Under the pieces are notes generated by a model. That model was not told the DNA's origin. It did not search any database and saw only the letters and a program-made list of their open reading frames with translations. The position numbers and the translations under genes are program-made. A stretch of DNA of 64,000 nucleotides, taken from positions 2,636,731-2,700,730 of the forward strand of contig CM035355.1 in the NCBI GenBank assembly GCA_020137815.1, read 5' to 3'. The stretch is from Hormiphora californensis (lineage: Eukaryota; Ctenophora; Tentaculata; Cydippida; Pleurobrachiidae). Shown here in pieces: positions 34,140 to 44,397 of the stretch. Each line of letters starts with the position of its first letter. The stretch's first letter is position 1.

Positions 34140-36791
34140 ATGTTAGCTTGGCTAGTTCTCGTTGCCACCCTAATAGGGGTAACACAGGCTGAAGGTTTCG
34201 GTGGGGAGGCTACTAAGCAATCACAGACAGGTCAGACACGATATTGTAGTAGGCTTGGAAAGCACCTGTCTAGCGGCGCCTGCCCGATCTGAGCACTTTG
34301 TCCCGTTATAAACATTCTCATTTCTCAAAACGGGAACCGGCGACGCCAGACAGGAAAGTAACGTCTAAAGTTTATCTTACTTCGATAACTGCAGATAGGC
34401 TAATTTGATATAAATAGATGGCGCTAAACGACACACATGCTAGTTAGCGTGGCACGTGGGGTAGCCGATCCCTTGAGATATAGATCTAGAGCTCTCCAGC
34501 TATTGGTTAGATATATGTGTTTGGGCACCCCACGCGCCCTATTACAAGTTAGATAATAAGAGTGTAACGACAAACACGCAGACAACATAGTATATGCTAA
34601 TAGGGGATGGATAAAGGATGTAGTGACGATAGCAAATGTTGGATTTAAGTATTTATATTGGTCGACAGCTTAACATTATACCATTACTACAAGAAAAGGC
34701 ATGTCAAGTTAGTGTCTTTTTATGCAGTAATATATGACATGTGGTTTGGGATCGAAAAACACCACTTATATCCATTTTATTTTCAGACTATCTGAGCACA
34801 GAAGTGTCTCTCTTCCTGGGACCGGAAAACTATAGGTCATTGTTCATGGCAAAAAACAAAGGGTCGGATGACTTCCAGGATAGGATCCTGGATATGATTA
34901 GCAAGTCTTTTGAGGCTGCTGATATTGACCAAAATGGATCACTTTCTCGACAGGTTAGGCGACCACCAATTATCGGGCAATTGACATGCTCAGACACTTA
35001 ATTATACTGATATGAGCGGGAAAATTAAACTTATTTATTGATCAGTCCTTTGACTATACGACACCGTAACAGTCTGGTTTATGCCCTCCAGGAACTGGCC
35101 CTAAAACTCGGTACAAACAAAGGGCTATTGAGTAACGTGGAGAAGCTAGAAGAGTTCCATGGGATGGACAGTAATGGAGACAACTCTCTCTCTTGGAGAG
35201 AGTTTATGGTGGGCTCCTTTAGCAAAGATTTTATTGACAGTTTCGATCGGGGTCATGTTGATATTGAGGGGCTGAACGTGGAGGGTGGGCGTGCTGAATA
35301 CGAGGCGTTCCATGCGTATCACAAGTTTGGCAGGTAAGAACCTAACGATGACAGTGTAAGATAATGAAGGTGTAAGAAGTGGGAACAATCGTTTTCCGGC
35401 TATTTGTTGTGCAAACTGCAAAGCATGTCCGTTTGTCTCATGAGGCCCCATGAGACAATTGGACACGTTCTTCCTGCTCACAAGCGCATTTTCTCGTGCC
35501 TCATTCCTATAATCATTCTATGAAGTTTGTGGTGAGAACACTTGATTTCTGGGATTCAACAGACTGCTAAAAGTTAATCGGTTAAGATTCTAAGAAATGA
35601 GAAACGAATACATGGATAGATTGAATAGCACCACCATACGATATAATAATGCTACTAAGTGTGGTCGTATAATGTCATGATCTTTGAGAATTGCATTCTT
35701 GTGGTGACATATGTGGTTTGGTAGATGACAATTTGAGCCTAGATGATTCATAAATCGACCCTCACATTAGCATACATTATTAAGCGAAAGGGAACAAAAA
35801 GACTCGAAACCACAAAATAAAACAAAAGAATATTTTGGACAGTATTTCAGCTATTTCTCATAATTAAAAGAGTTATCTCAGGTAGTATTTCATAATCTAT
35901 CCCCTCCAGATTCAAGCTGGCTGATTTCGATAAGAGTGACTCCCTGAACACGGAAGAGTACCTCCGGTTTGTAAACCCTGCCATGTACCCCGAACTACGG
36001 GAGAGTTATTACAATGAGGTGATATCTGATGTGCAACACGATGACGACAATGAGCACGTGAGTGACTCCCAATTCACATGACACTCATCGATTGACTCAC
36101 GGCGAGTCAATCGATGAGTGTCATGTTAGTTAGCCTTTCGAAGTTCAATGAAGTTTTGAGTAAAATCGGGTAAAATTACAGTCCCGATTTATTATAGCAG
36201 AGGGACAAGGGACTAGTCAGTAAGTTCAGAGGTTGCAAATTGGAGGTTGCAGATTGACCAAAACAACCGATTAACCGATTGAACGTGACCTGATCTAATT
36301 GATAGGAAATTATTGCTGGAAATAGATGCACTGTTTTGTTGACTCGATCGTGTGCTTATTAAATCAGCTGGTTTCCGGGGGCCCTCTCTCATAGTTCTGT
36401 GCATGGCGTTGTTAATCAAATAACAAATCAGCTAGCGACCATCTCATTATTCCATGGAATGTTACGGTGATTCATCTTCCGTAACATCAAAGCAATGTGT
36501 GTTGATTAGCTCAATTAAAAGTTGTAGCTCAATTAATCAATACATAACTGGAAAAGCGTTTAAATCTAAAACTTAGGCGAAAAATAATTTAAAATCTTAT
36601 AGGTTTCAATGGCAGAATTCAAGTCTAATATAGAGATGAAGGCTCTGTTATCGAAGCCGGAGGACGCAGGACGGTACATGGCTGAGCAACTTGAAAAGTT
36701 TCACGTTCTTGATGTGGATAGGGATGGAAAACTCAACAGAAACGAGACAAAGCAGTGGTTCTTTGGGTAGGTTGATCATTGTACGTAGTTG

Positions 36792-36846
<55 letters not shown>

Positions 36847-39800
36847 GTAGAGTTGGGAGAGAGACAGAGACAGAGAGAGAGATGGGAGATAGAGAAGGAT
36901 AGGGAAAGAGAGAGGGAGAGGGAGAGAATAGAGATAGTTTTTTATTTGAGACCATGTTGCTATGAGCCATGCAAAACACTAACTGTGCAGCAAAGGGAAT
37001 TAGCAAAGGCTTTTACTAGACGATAGTTGGAGCCTGGTAATGGCCAGCATCTCCAATCTCCCTATCTTCCTCTCTATTTCTCTCCCCCTTTCTATCCTCC
37101 TTTCTCTTCCCCCTCTCCATCTTCCCCTCTCTCTCTTTTCCTCTTTACCTGTTCTACACTCTTGCCAAGAAGCTTGTTTTTAACTCTCATAACGCCTACT
37201 TCTGCCACTCGTCAGTACTCGAACCTACCCTATATGTCTGTCTCTCTCTCCCCTATGTCTCTATCGCTCTCATTCTCACTCTCACGTAGCATTGCGATCA
37301 AACGTGTAAAAAGCAGCTCTCTGTGAAATTAGAATAGGAGCACTAAAACACCGAACTTAAAGGTGAAAAGAGGGCGAGAAATTAACTGAGAGTGCAATCA
37401 GCCAGAGTTTTAAAGCGAGAAAGAGTAAGTGAGATAGAGAGTGAGAGAAAGAGAGAGGGCTATAGTGATCGCGAGATAGAGTTAAGTGAGACAGAGAACA
37501 AGGTCCAGTGCATCTGCCTTGTTCAAAGTGGCAAGACCGGCCGCCATTAATATGAGAAGTTAGGATCCATTTGCAGTAAGTGGTCCTGTCGTTTATACGC
37601 CCAAGCTGTTAGCTGCAACTACTTGAAGTTAAAACGGGAACAGCGCTTTCTTACTTATCTCATTTTTCTATCGTCAATCTCTCGTTATCTAGCATATAGG
37701 CTATCTCTTTCTCTCCTTCTCTCCTTCTCTCTCTCTCTCTCTCCCGTGCTCTACTCTCTCAATTACTGATGAGAGAGAAAGAAGAAATGGAACGAGTAAG
37801 TGTGAACTATATATTCCTTTCGAAACTATAGCTCAGCTCAGTCAACGGTTCGCGGTTTCAGAGACGATCATGATAAGTACTGAGTACATAAAACAAAAAG
37901 TACTTAAGTACTAGACTAACCATAAAGTCGGGCATTTATGTGCACGTTTAACTCACTTTTAAAGATGTTTATCTCCCTCTCGCTAATCCTCTCTCTCTCC
38001 CTCTCTCTTTGATCTCTCTCTCTCCCCCGCATATTATAATGTCACTAAACTTTTCTCTCCCCCACATAGCTCAATAACCTATTCTCTCCCTCATTGTCCG
38101 GCACTGACTGTAACATCTCACACGCTGCTTGATTTTCAGTCAGGCCTCAGTACGTAGCCGCACGGGGTCGAAGGCCAGTCTTATATATGGGACAACTCCC
38201 CCACTAAACTATACTATTCTTTCCCCCATTAAAACAGGGACGTGAACACAAACAGTACCCATTTGGTGAAATCAGAAGTGGACACCCACTTTAGAGTGTG
38301 CGATACAAACGAGGACGGACTCCTACAGTTCGAGGAGGTATGGTGCTCTTCAGGAACCGACCGAACCAAGTAAACAACCAATCAGAGCTCGTTATTTAGG
38401 TCACGTGACTGGTTATCAGCCAATCAGGGGCAGTATTTCCTGATTCGGTCGGTTCCTGGTGCTCTAATATATAATGAGCGGTGCTCATAATTAATATATG
38501 TCACAAGTCATAAAATAATTAACATTCCACAGAATTGGTAACTGAGGTGAATACATTGATCACTGCAGTAGAATGTAAGAACTCTCTCAGGGGCAGGCGT
38601 GGGAAGATGGATTTAGCAGCTAGTAGAGAATGAGCAGTGAGCACTCGACTATTGAGCGAGATAGACTTGAGAGAGATAGGTCTGTCCTCTAGACTGCACG
38701 CAATAACAGTTCAATATGTGTAATAACGAGAGAGGGAAGGAGAGAGAGAGAGTGAGAGAGAGGAATGGAGATAGAGAAGAGAGTGAGGTTTCAGTGGTTC
38801 TTTCTCACCGTCCTCCAGTGAAGGTCAACTAAGCAGGGTGCAATATGATGGTATGCTGTGAGCCGCACCAAAGGGTATGTTACGAAGTTACCCCTCCATT
38901 GCCAGCGCGTGAAGGTCGCGAGGGGTTATATCGTAACCAAACCAAAGGGTATGTTTGCTATTGAGAAGCCCCCTATTTGATCTAAGCTGCCTCTCGATAG
39001 AGACAATCAAGGGATAGGACAATTGGATATTCTTGGGAGTTGGGACAATTGGATATATGTGTGTGTGATTGATTTGGGGGCTGCGCTATTTCATCTCAGA
39101 TATTGATTGTGGGAGCAGGGAGAGGGAGAGGGATCATCTAACTGAAGATCCTGTTGCCAAACAAAACATGATACAGTAATATACAAGACTACCATGAACC
39201 ATCAAGATAAGGATTCCCAGGGCTAGAGAGATAATATCTCTGAGATAATATCTCCCATATTATAGTCTTGAAATCATATATTGTTGGGATGAATAGAACG
39301 AATAGAACAGCATTATATACCTCGATATAATCTAGAACCGCAGTATAAGAGCTGCTGCAGATATCGAATAATTACATTACAATTCTGCGTTATTGTGTGA
39401 AACTACTCGGATCTGCATATGAAGTGGTGAATCAGAATTTCAATCAACATGATCAAACAGACATGGGGCCCCAGAGATGATTCTCTCTCGAAATAAACTA
39501 TAAAGCATGAATTAAAGTATAAGCTATGTTTGATACTAAACAAATCATAACCACAGGGAGATACCATTTTAATAAGATACCACACTCATATTATGGCAGG
39601 TGAGAAGAAGCCCGACCGGTTAAGGGACCCTTTAAGGGACCCTTTTAGGGACCCTTTAAGGGACCCTAGAAAGTTAAGGGACCCTTTAAGGGACCCTAGA
39701 AAGTTAAGGGACCCTTTAAGGGACCCTAGGAAGTTAAGGGACCCTTTAATGAGGTAGAACGTATCGTGAGCAGTACCTTCGTATCAGTTCACATTGTAAG

Positions 39801-41589
39801 CGGTTCCGCTGCTAATGAGGTACACCGAATCGTGGTCAGTACCCTCGTATCAGTACACATTGTAAGCGGTTCCGTCGCTAATGAGCACTGAGCAGTGAGC
39901 AGTACCGTGTATCGGTTCACATCTCTGTCTCTCCCTCTGTCTCTGACCTCTGTCTCCCCCTCTGTGTCTGTCTCTGTCCCTCTCTATGTCTCTCCCTCTG
40001 TCTCTGTATCTGTATCTGCCTCTATCTCTGCCTCTGTCGCTGTCTTTGTCTCTGTCACTGTCTCTGTCTCTCTGTCTCTCTGTCTCTTTCTCTCTCTCTC
40101 TCTCACAGAGACTGAGACAGAGACGGGGACAGAGACAGAGGGGGACAGAGACAGAGGGAGCGACAGAGACAGATACAGAGACAGAGATGTGAACCGATAC
40201 ACGGTACTGCTCACTGCTCAGTGCTCATTAGCGACGGAACCGCTTGTAATATGTACTGATACGAGGGTACTGACCACGATTCGGTGTACCTCATTAGCAG
40301 TGGAACCGCTTACAATGTGAACTGATACGAGGGTACTGCTCACGATTCGTTCTACCTCATTAAAGGGTCCCTTAACTTCCTAGGGTCCCTTAAAGGGTCC
40401 CTTAACTTTCATGGGGTCCCTTAAAGGGTCCCTTAACTTTCTAGGGTCCCTTAAAGGGTCCCTTAAAGGGTCCCTAAAAGGGTCCCTTAAAGGGTCCCTT
40501 AACCGGTCGGGCTTCTTCTCACCTGCCCATATTATTATCAGAATTATTATAATAATTACTGTTATTGGATGTTGGGTATTGGTATTCTTGGTCAAGTAAA
40601 GGATTTGAATTATAATGAACTAACTCGTCGTGTCGCTAATTCGATAGCCAATGGCAATGGATTTTTAGTTAGAAGAGCCCATTCGCTCTCCATCTAACGC
40701 CCCATTGCACCCCCAGATGCTGGAACAACCAGTGTTTCTGTTTGAGGGTATAGACCCGGATGCTAACGAAGGTCTGGCTGACCAACTACGGGATCTGATG
40801 GCAGAACAGAACAAAACTGATATCACCGACTTCTTTACCGAAGGTAGGTTCATTTAATTACCATTTATTAGGTTTAGAATTTGCTTCAAGGTAGGAAGAA
40901 TTAGTTACCGGATTTGTTCCTCACCTCTCTAACTTCTTCAGAAGCACTCTCTGACCTGGCAGAGAAGGAGCAAGAGAAACGGAGGATTCTGGGTGAACTG
41001 GCAGATAACTACGATCTATCAGATGATGAACTTGGATTTGATAATAGTTTCGTAAGTAACACTAGATTTATATTATTATTCCCTCCCCTAGGACCACCCC
41101 TAGTTGGTTTACCCGTGTTTCCCCTTTGCCTTGTTCGACCCTCTAAAGTTACCCCTTACTCAACAAGTCTATGCAACAACAAAAAAGTATACGCATGTTT
41201 TGTTACAAACTCACATTACCATCAGTTCATCATGACGTGTTCATTATTTCCAGGGTCTATCAGAGAGCTCTGTTTACGACTACGACCCAGCATGGGATCC
41301 TAATAACAAGGTCTACAAACATGGCTTTATTGCACCGACCCAGACCTCCATACCTTCTGGGTACAGTGCTGCGGAGTACGCTGAGCAAATGAAGGAACGG
41401 AACGGTTTAAATACTCCAGAGGGATTTCCAGAGTACCCTACTGAAGGGGACCAGGAGCAGGAGGAATTTCCACATTTCCCAGCAGGAGATGGAGGAGATA
41501 CGGAGTGGGTGGAGTCAAGTGATAATGAGACCCCTACTACTACCAAGACTGATGAGATACCCCCGATTCCGGGTCACACCGAGTTGTAA
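34140..41589 (+). CDS. Secretory-pathway multi-EF-hand (CREC-like) protein ending in HTEL, nine exons
   Basis: Exons 34140-34230, 34787-34953, 35092-35333, 35910-36057, 36603-36766, 38238-38337, 40717-40843, 40942-41051 and 41254-41589 all join in phase and encode 494 aa. It opens with a signal peptide (MLAWLVLVATLIGVTQA). EF-hand loops are at about residues 76-87 (DIDQNGSLSRQE), 112-123 (DSNGDNSLSWRE), 172-183 (DFDKSDSLNTEE), 253-264 (DVDRDGKLNRNE) and 293-304 (DTNEDGLLQFEE), with a weaker one after (DPDANEGL). The C-terminal ~110 residues are acidic and Pro-rich and end in HTEL, a plausible variant of the HDEL/KDEL retrieval signal. Signal peptide, serial EF-hands and a retrieval tail match the CREC family (reticulocalbin/calumenin/Cab45), but those are ~300-360 aa, so this is an extended relative. 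Confidence 0.9.
34265..34354. repeat. Foldback element CTGTCTGGCG family, copy 1
   Basis: CCTGTCTAGCGGCGCC (34265-34280) is mirrored by GGCGACGCCAGACAGG (34339-34354), with GATCTGAGCA just inside the left arm. The same layout recurs at 58,355-58,464 and 62,741-62,817. Confidence 0.8.
36076..36126. repeat. Perfect 23-bp hairpin with 5-base loop
   Basis: Arms at 36076-36098 and 36104-36126 (inner end ATCGATTGACTC / GAGTCAATCGAT) are exact reverse complements around ACGGC. It begins 19 bases after the splice donor of the CREC-like exon ending at 36,057. Confidence 0.95.
36800..36842. repeat. (GA)n microsatellite
   Basis: A pure GA tract followed by looser GA/CAGAGA sequence to about 36,930 lies in CREC-like intron 36767-38237, which also has CT-rich runs at 37,060-37,280 and 37,720-37,745. 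Confidence 0.9.
38342..38465. mobile_element. Small MITE with CAGGAACCGACCGAA ends
   Basis: CAGGAACCGACCGAA (38351-38365) is mirrored exactly by TTCGGTCGGTTCCTG (38444-38458). The pair is flanked on both sides by GTGCTCT (from 38343 and from 38459), a likely ~8-bp target duplication of hAT type. It is inserted four bases after the donor of the exon ending at 38,337. Confidence 0.8.
38878..38940. repeat. Foldback element TTGGTTACGAA family, copy 2
   Basis: TGTTACGAAGTTACCCCT (38878-38895) is mirrored by AGGGGTTATATCGTAACCAA (38921-38940), with GAAGGTCGCG between, matching copy 1 at 15,742. Confidence 0.8.
39588..40534. mobile_element. Large foldback element (~950 bp palindrome) with AAGGGACCCTTT arrays
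   Basis: The left half starts TTATGGCAGGTGAGAAGAAG, CCCGACCGGTT, then a tandem array of TTAAGGGACCC units with AGAAAGTTAAGGG interruptions. A single-copy segment follows (ATGAGGTAGAACG, GTATCAGTTCACATTGTAAG and a duplicate of it), then a CTGTCTCT-rich core. The right half (about 40,100-40,534) repeats everything in reverse complement down to CCGGTCGGGCTTCTTCTCAC. The arms are ~450 bp each and meet near 40,090, where TC-rich turns into GA-rich sequence. No protein is encoded. It lies in CREC-like intron 38338-40716. Confidence 0.92.
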
Positions 41590-41756
41590 AAACACTGAGA
41601 GACTGGAATCTGAGGGTGATAGAGACTGGGATTTTATTCCCATTTTGTTTTTACTTTGTGGGATAATTGGTATTTGTGTTCCCTTCTAAATTAATTGACC
41701 AACTTTTAATTGACTGTTTTTGTTCTAAACTGAGGTTCGGATGGCCGCGGGGGCCA

Positions 41757-41861
41757 TAAAAATGTAGCCTTTCCTCTCTACTCCGACCAAGTTGGGCGTT
41801 TATATCGGGAGAGTGAATAGGTTCAGCAGTCTGTCAGTCGGAGAGGAAAGGCTACATTTTA
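41757..41861. repeat. Inverted repeat, 25-30 bp arms
   Basis: AAATGTAGCCTTTCCTCTC (within 41757-41787) is mirrored by GAGAGGAAAGGCTACATTT (within 41837-41861), around a ~50-bp spacer. Confidence 0.9.
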
Positions 41862-41912
41862 TTCCGTTAATTCCCCATTCGGCAGTTCCATTATATACAA
41901 GCATCTCCCTGA

Positions 41913-42075
<163 letters not shown>

Positions 42076-42301
42076 CTCTTCACATATAAGCTGGGTGACT
42101 CATTGGTTGAGAATATTGTCTGAAGTCTGCTCCAGCCCATTACTAAAAACCTCCTGCAGCTGGAAGCCCTTGAAACGCTCGAATTACTTGCCTTACGAAC
42201 GAGTTGAGAGAGACTGAGAGAGAGAGAGAGAGACTGAGAGAGAGAGAAAGATGGAAAGCTACAACTGAAGACAGTCTGTGCAGTGCACTTTTCCACCCGC
42301 C

Positions 42302-44306
42302 ATGCATTTGTTACTCCTTGTTTTCGCCCTGCAGCAAGTACTAGGAGAGAGCAAGAACCATGTTGTCAGTCTAAACTACGGTTAGTTGCATGGACGGACC
42401 CACACCCTGTCAGGCCAATGCTCTGACCACGGTTCTCACGGGGGAATATAGGGTTAGCCCAATGGTCTGACAGGTCTCACCCAGTTTACCAGAGCATTGG
42501 CCTGAACCTATTCTAATTTCTCATCGCGCAAGAACAGTGGTCAGAGCATTGGCCTGACAGATTTTACCCTCTAACAGAAACCACTAACCAGAGACCTCTA
42601 TCACGATGAGTGTCACACAGTACGCTGATGAACACTTCTGCATTCCTATTTCTCTCTTTGCTCCTTTTCCACATTCTGGCGTTCCTATAACTCTACTTTA
42701 CCCCACTCCCTCCAGCTAACACTTTATCCCAGGAACTCTGTACTGTAGACAGTGTATTGAATCCCACTACCGAGATGTCACCCAATTCTCTAGCTCCTAT
42801 GGTCTCCTCCTATCTGATTGCCCTACCCTGGCATGCTCCCCACATCACGATCTCTGCAGGGAGACCCGGTACACAATCCTGGGAGCTCGGCATGTTCTTT
42901 ATACTTGTGGATCTAGCACAGCCACATCGGGTTAGTAATGTGTTGTCCCGTGCGACACAGTTAGAACACGTTAGGGATGCAGGAACTGGAATGTTTGCAA
43001 GTATCTGTTCCGATAACCGTTGACTGACAATTCGAACTGATACGGAATACAAGTGTCAAGTTCATTCGAGATTCATCAACGGTAAATCTTGAATGACCTT
43101 GTACCATGTAGATGTATACATATATGTACAACAACAAAGCGCAGTCACACATAAGCCAAAACAAGAGATTGTTAAATGTCAAGAACAGACATGTGCTAAT
43201 TGTTAACTTTTCTCTGACGGGCCGCGACCCTTTATCTTTTACATTTCCCGTGCTGTTCCTAACACTCACTAACATTTCCCTTACCTTTCATAATTCGTAT
43301 ACCTCACTAACATGAGAGGGTATCATACACAATGAGCCCCCACTCCCTCTAAATATTCACAAAAATAAAGAAACTATATTCTGACAATGCCCCCTCCCAC
43401 AGAAGAGATATGTGAGTCAGTGGAGAGTTATATTAGTCTAACGAAGGGGACCTGTCAGAGCCAGGTTGTGGATGGTATGATGTATGTTACCCCTGCTGCC
43501 CTACATGGTAACTACGAACCAACCAAGAGCCAGTCAACTCCACCACACCCAGGTTTGTGTTTTCAGAACATTGGCTTGAGAGAACCATAGCCATGGTTCT
43601 CTCAGGCCAATATGCATTGGCCTGACAGAATTGTTAGAAACAAAACACGAAATCAACTCATTTGACAGAACTTTATACCCCACTAATCCAGTATACTACC
43701 GAAACTAAACCGAGAACTAAATGAGACATATTATAACTATTTAGAGAGTGTGGGATAGTTGGCTGAGTGGTGAGAAACTCGACTGGTACGTGCTAATCCT
43801 TTATATTAGCTCCCTGCAATAAGCTCCTTAATCCCGGAAGTTGACTACGTACTCAGCACTAGCTGTAGACTTAGCTTCTAATTCGCCTCCTCCTCAAATC
43901 ACTTCTATCTTAGTTCAATTTAATGGCCACTCCCACGCTCTATACAGATACATATACATGTTGTAACTCACCCCGGCCCCCTCTCTCTCCAGCTGTAACA
44001 TGTTGTAACCCCCTCTCTCTCCCCATGCGTAACATGTTATAACACCCCAGACCCCTCTCTGTCTACAAGTTGTAACACCCCCTCTCTCTATCTACAGGTT
44101 TTAATTCCCCTTTCTTCCTCTCCGGTGTAACATGTTGTAACCCCCTTTCTTTACCCCCTTTCTCTCCCCCCCCCCCAGGTGTAACAAGTGGAGATATGGA
44201 GGTGAAAGTCAGAGAGACCAACCAGACTACACAAGTCACATCACCCTCTGGCTGCCCCCTGGTAGGGTCTACTGTCATACTCCTGATCTTGATAATACTG
44301 TTTTAA
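42302..44306 (+). CDS. Small secreted protein with GPI-type tail, four exons, 198 aa
   Basis: Exons 42302-42380, 42716-43000, 43403-43507 and 44179-44306 join in phase. The signal peptide MHLLLLVFALQQVLG is followed by a ~160-residue ectodomain with a few Cys (ELCTVD, EICESVE, KGTCQSQ) and sequences such as LIALPWHAPHITISAG and SWELGMFFILVDLAQPHR. The C terminus (SPSGCPLVG then STVILLILIILF, stop) has the small-residue site plus hydrophobic end typical of GPI anchoring; a single-pass membrane anchor is the alternative. I do not recognise the fold. AATAAA repeats follow at about 44,365. It is convergent with the homeobox gene, with only 91 bp between stop codons. Confidence 0.75.
43965..44178 (+). 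repeat. Degenerate tandem copies of a splice acceptor region
   Basis: Five or so imperfect copies of (T/C)-tract, CAG/CCAG, (C/G)TGTAACATGTTGTAAC occur ahead of the real acceptor (CCCCAG|GTGTAACAAG at 44,179). The unit, about 40-45 bp, carries the first exon bases GTGTAACA as well as the pyrimidine tract. Confidence 0.75.
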
Positions 44307-44397
44307 TCTTTTTACAATTGTAAACAATTTATATTGCTGGTTTCATGGAAATCAAATAGTTATTAAATAAATAAATAAATAAATATAATTCAACACA

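Noticed and set aside
39895-40320. Open frame of Ser/Leu-rich then Asp/Arg-rich sequence
   Set aside because: It spans the TC-to-GA centre of the foldback palindrome; composition and mirror symmetry explain it.
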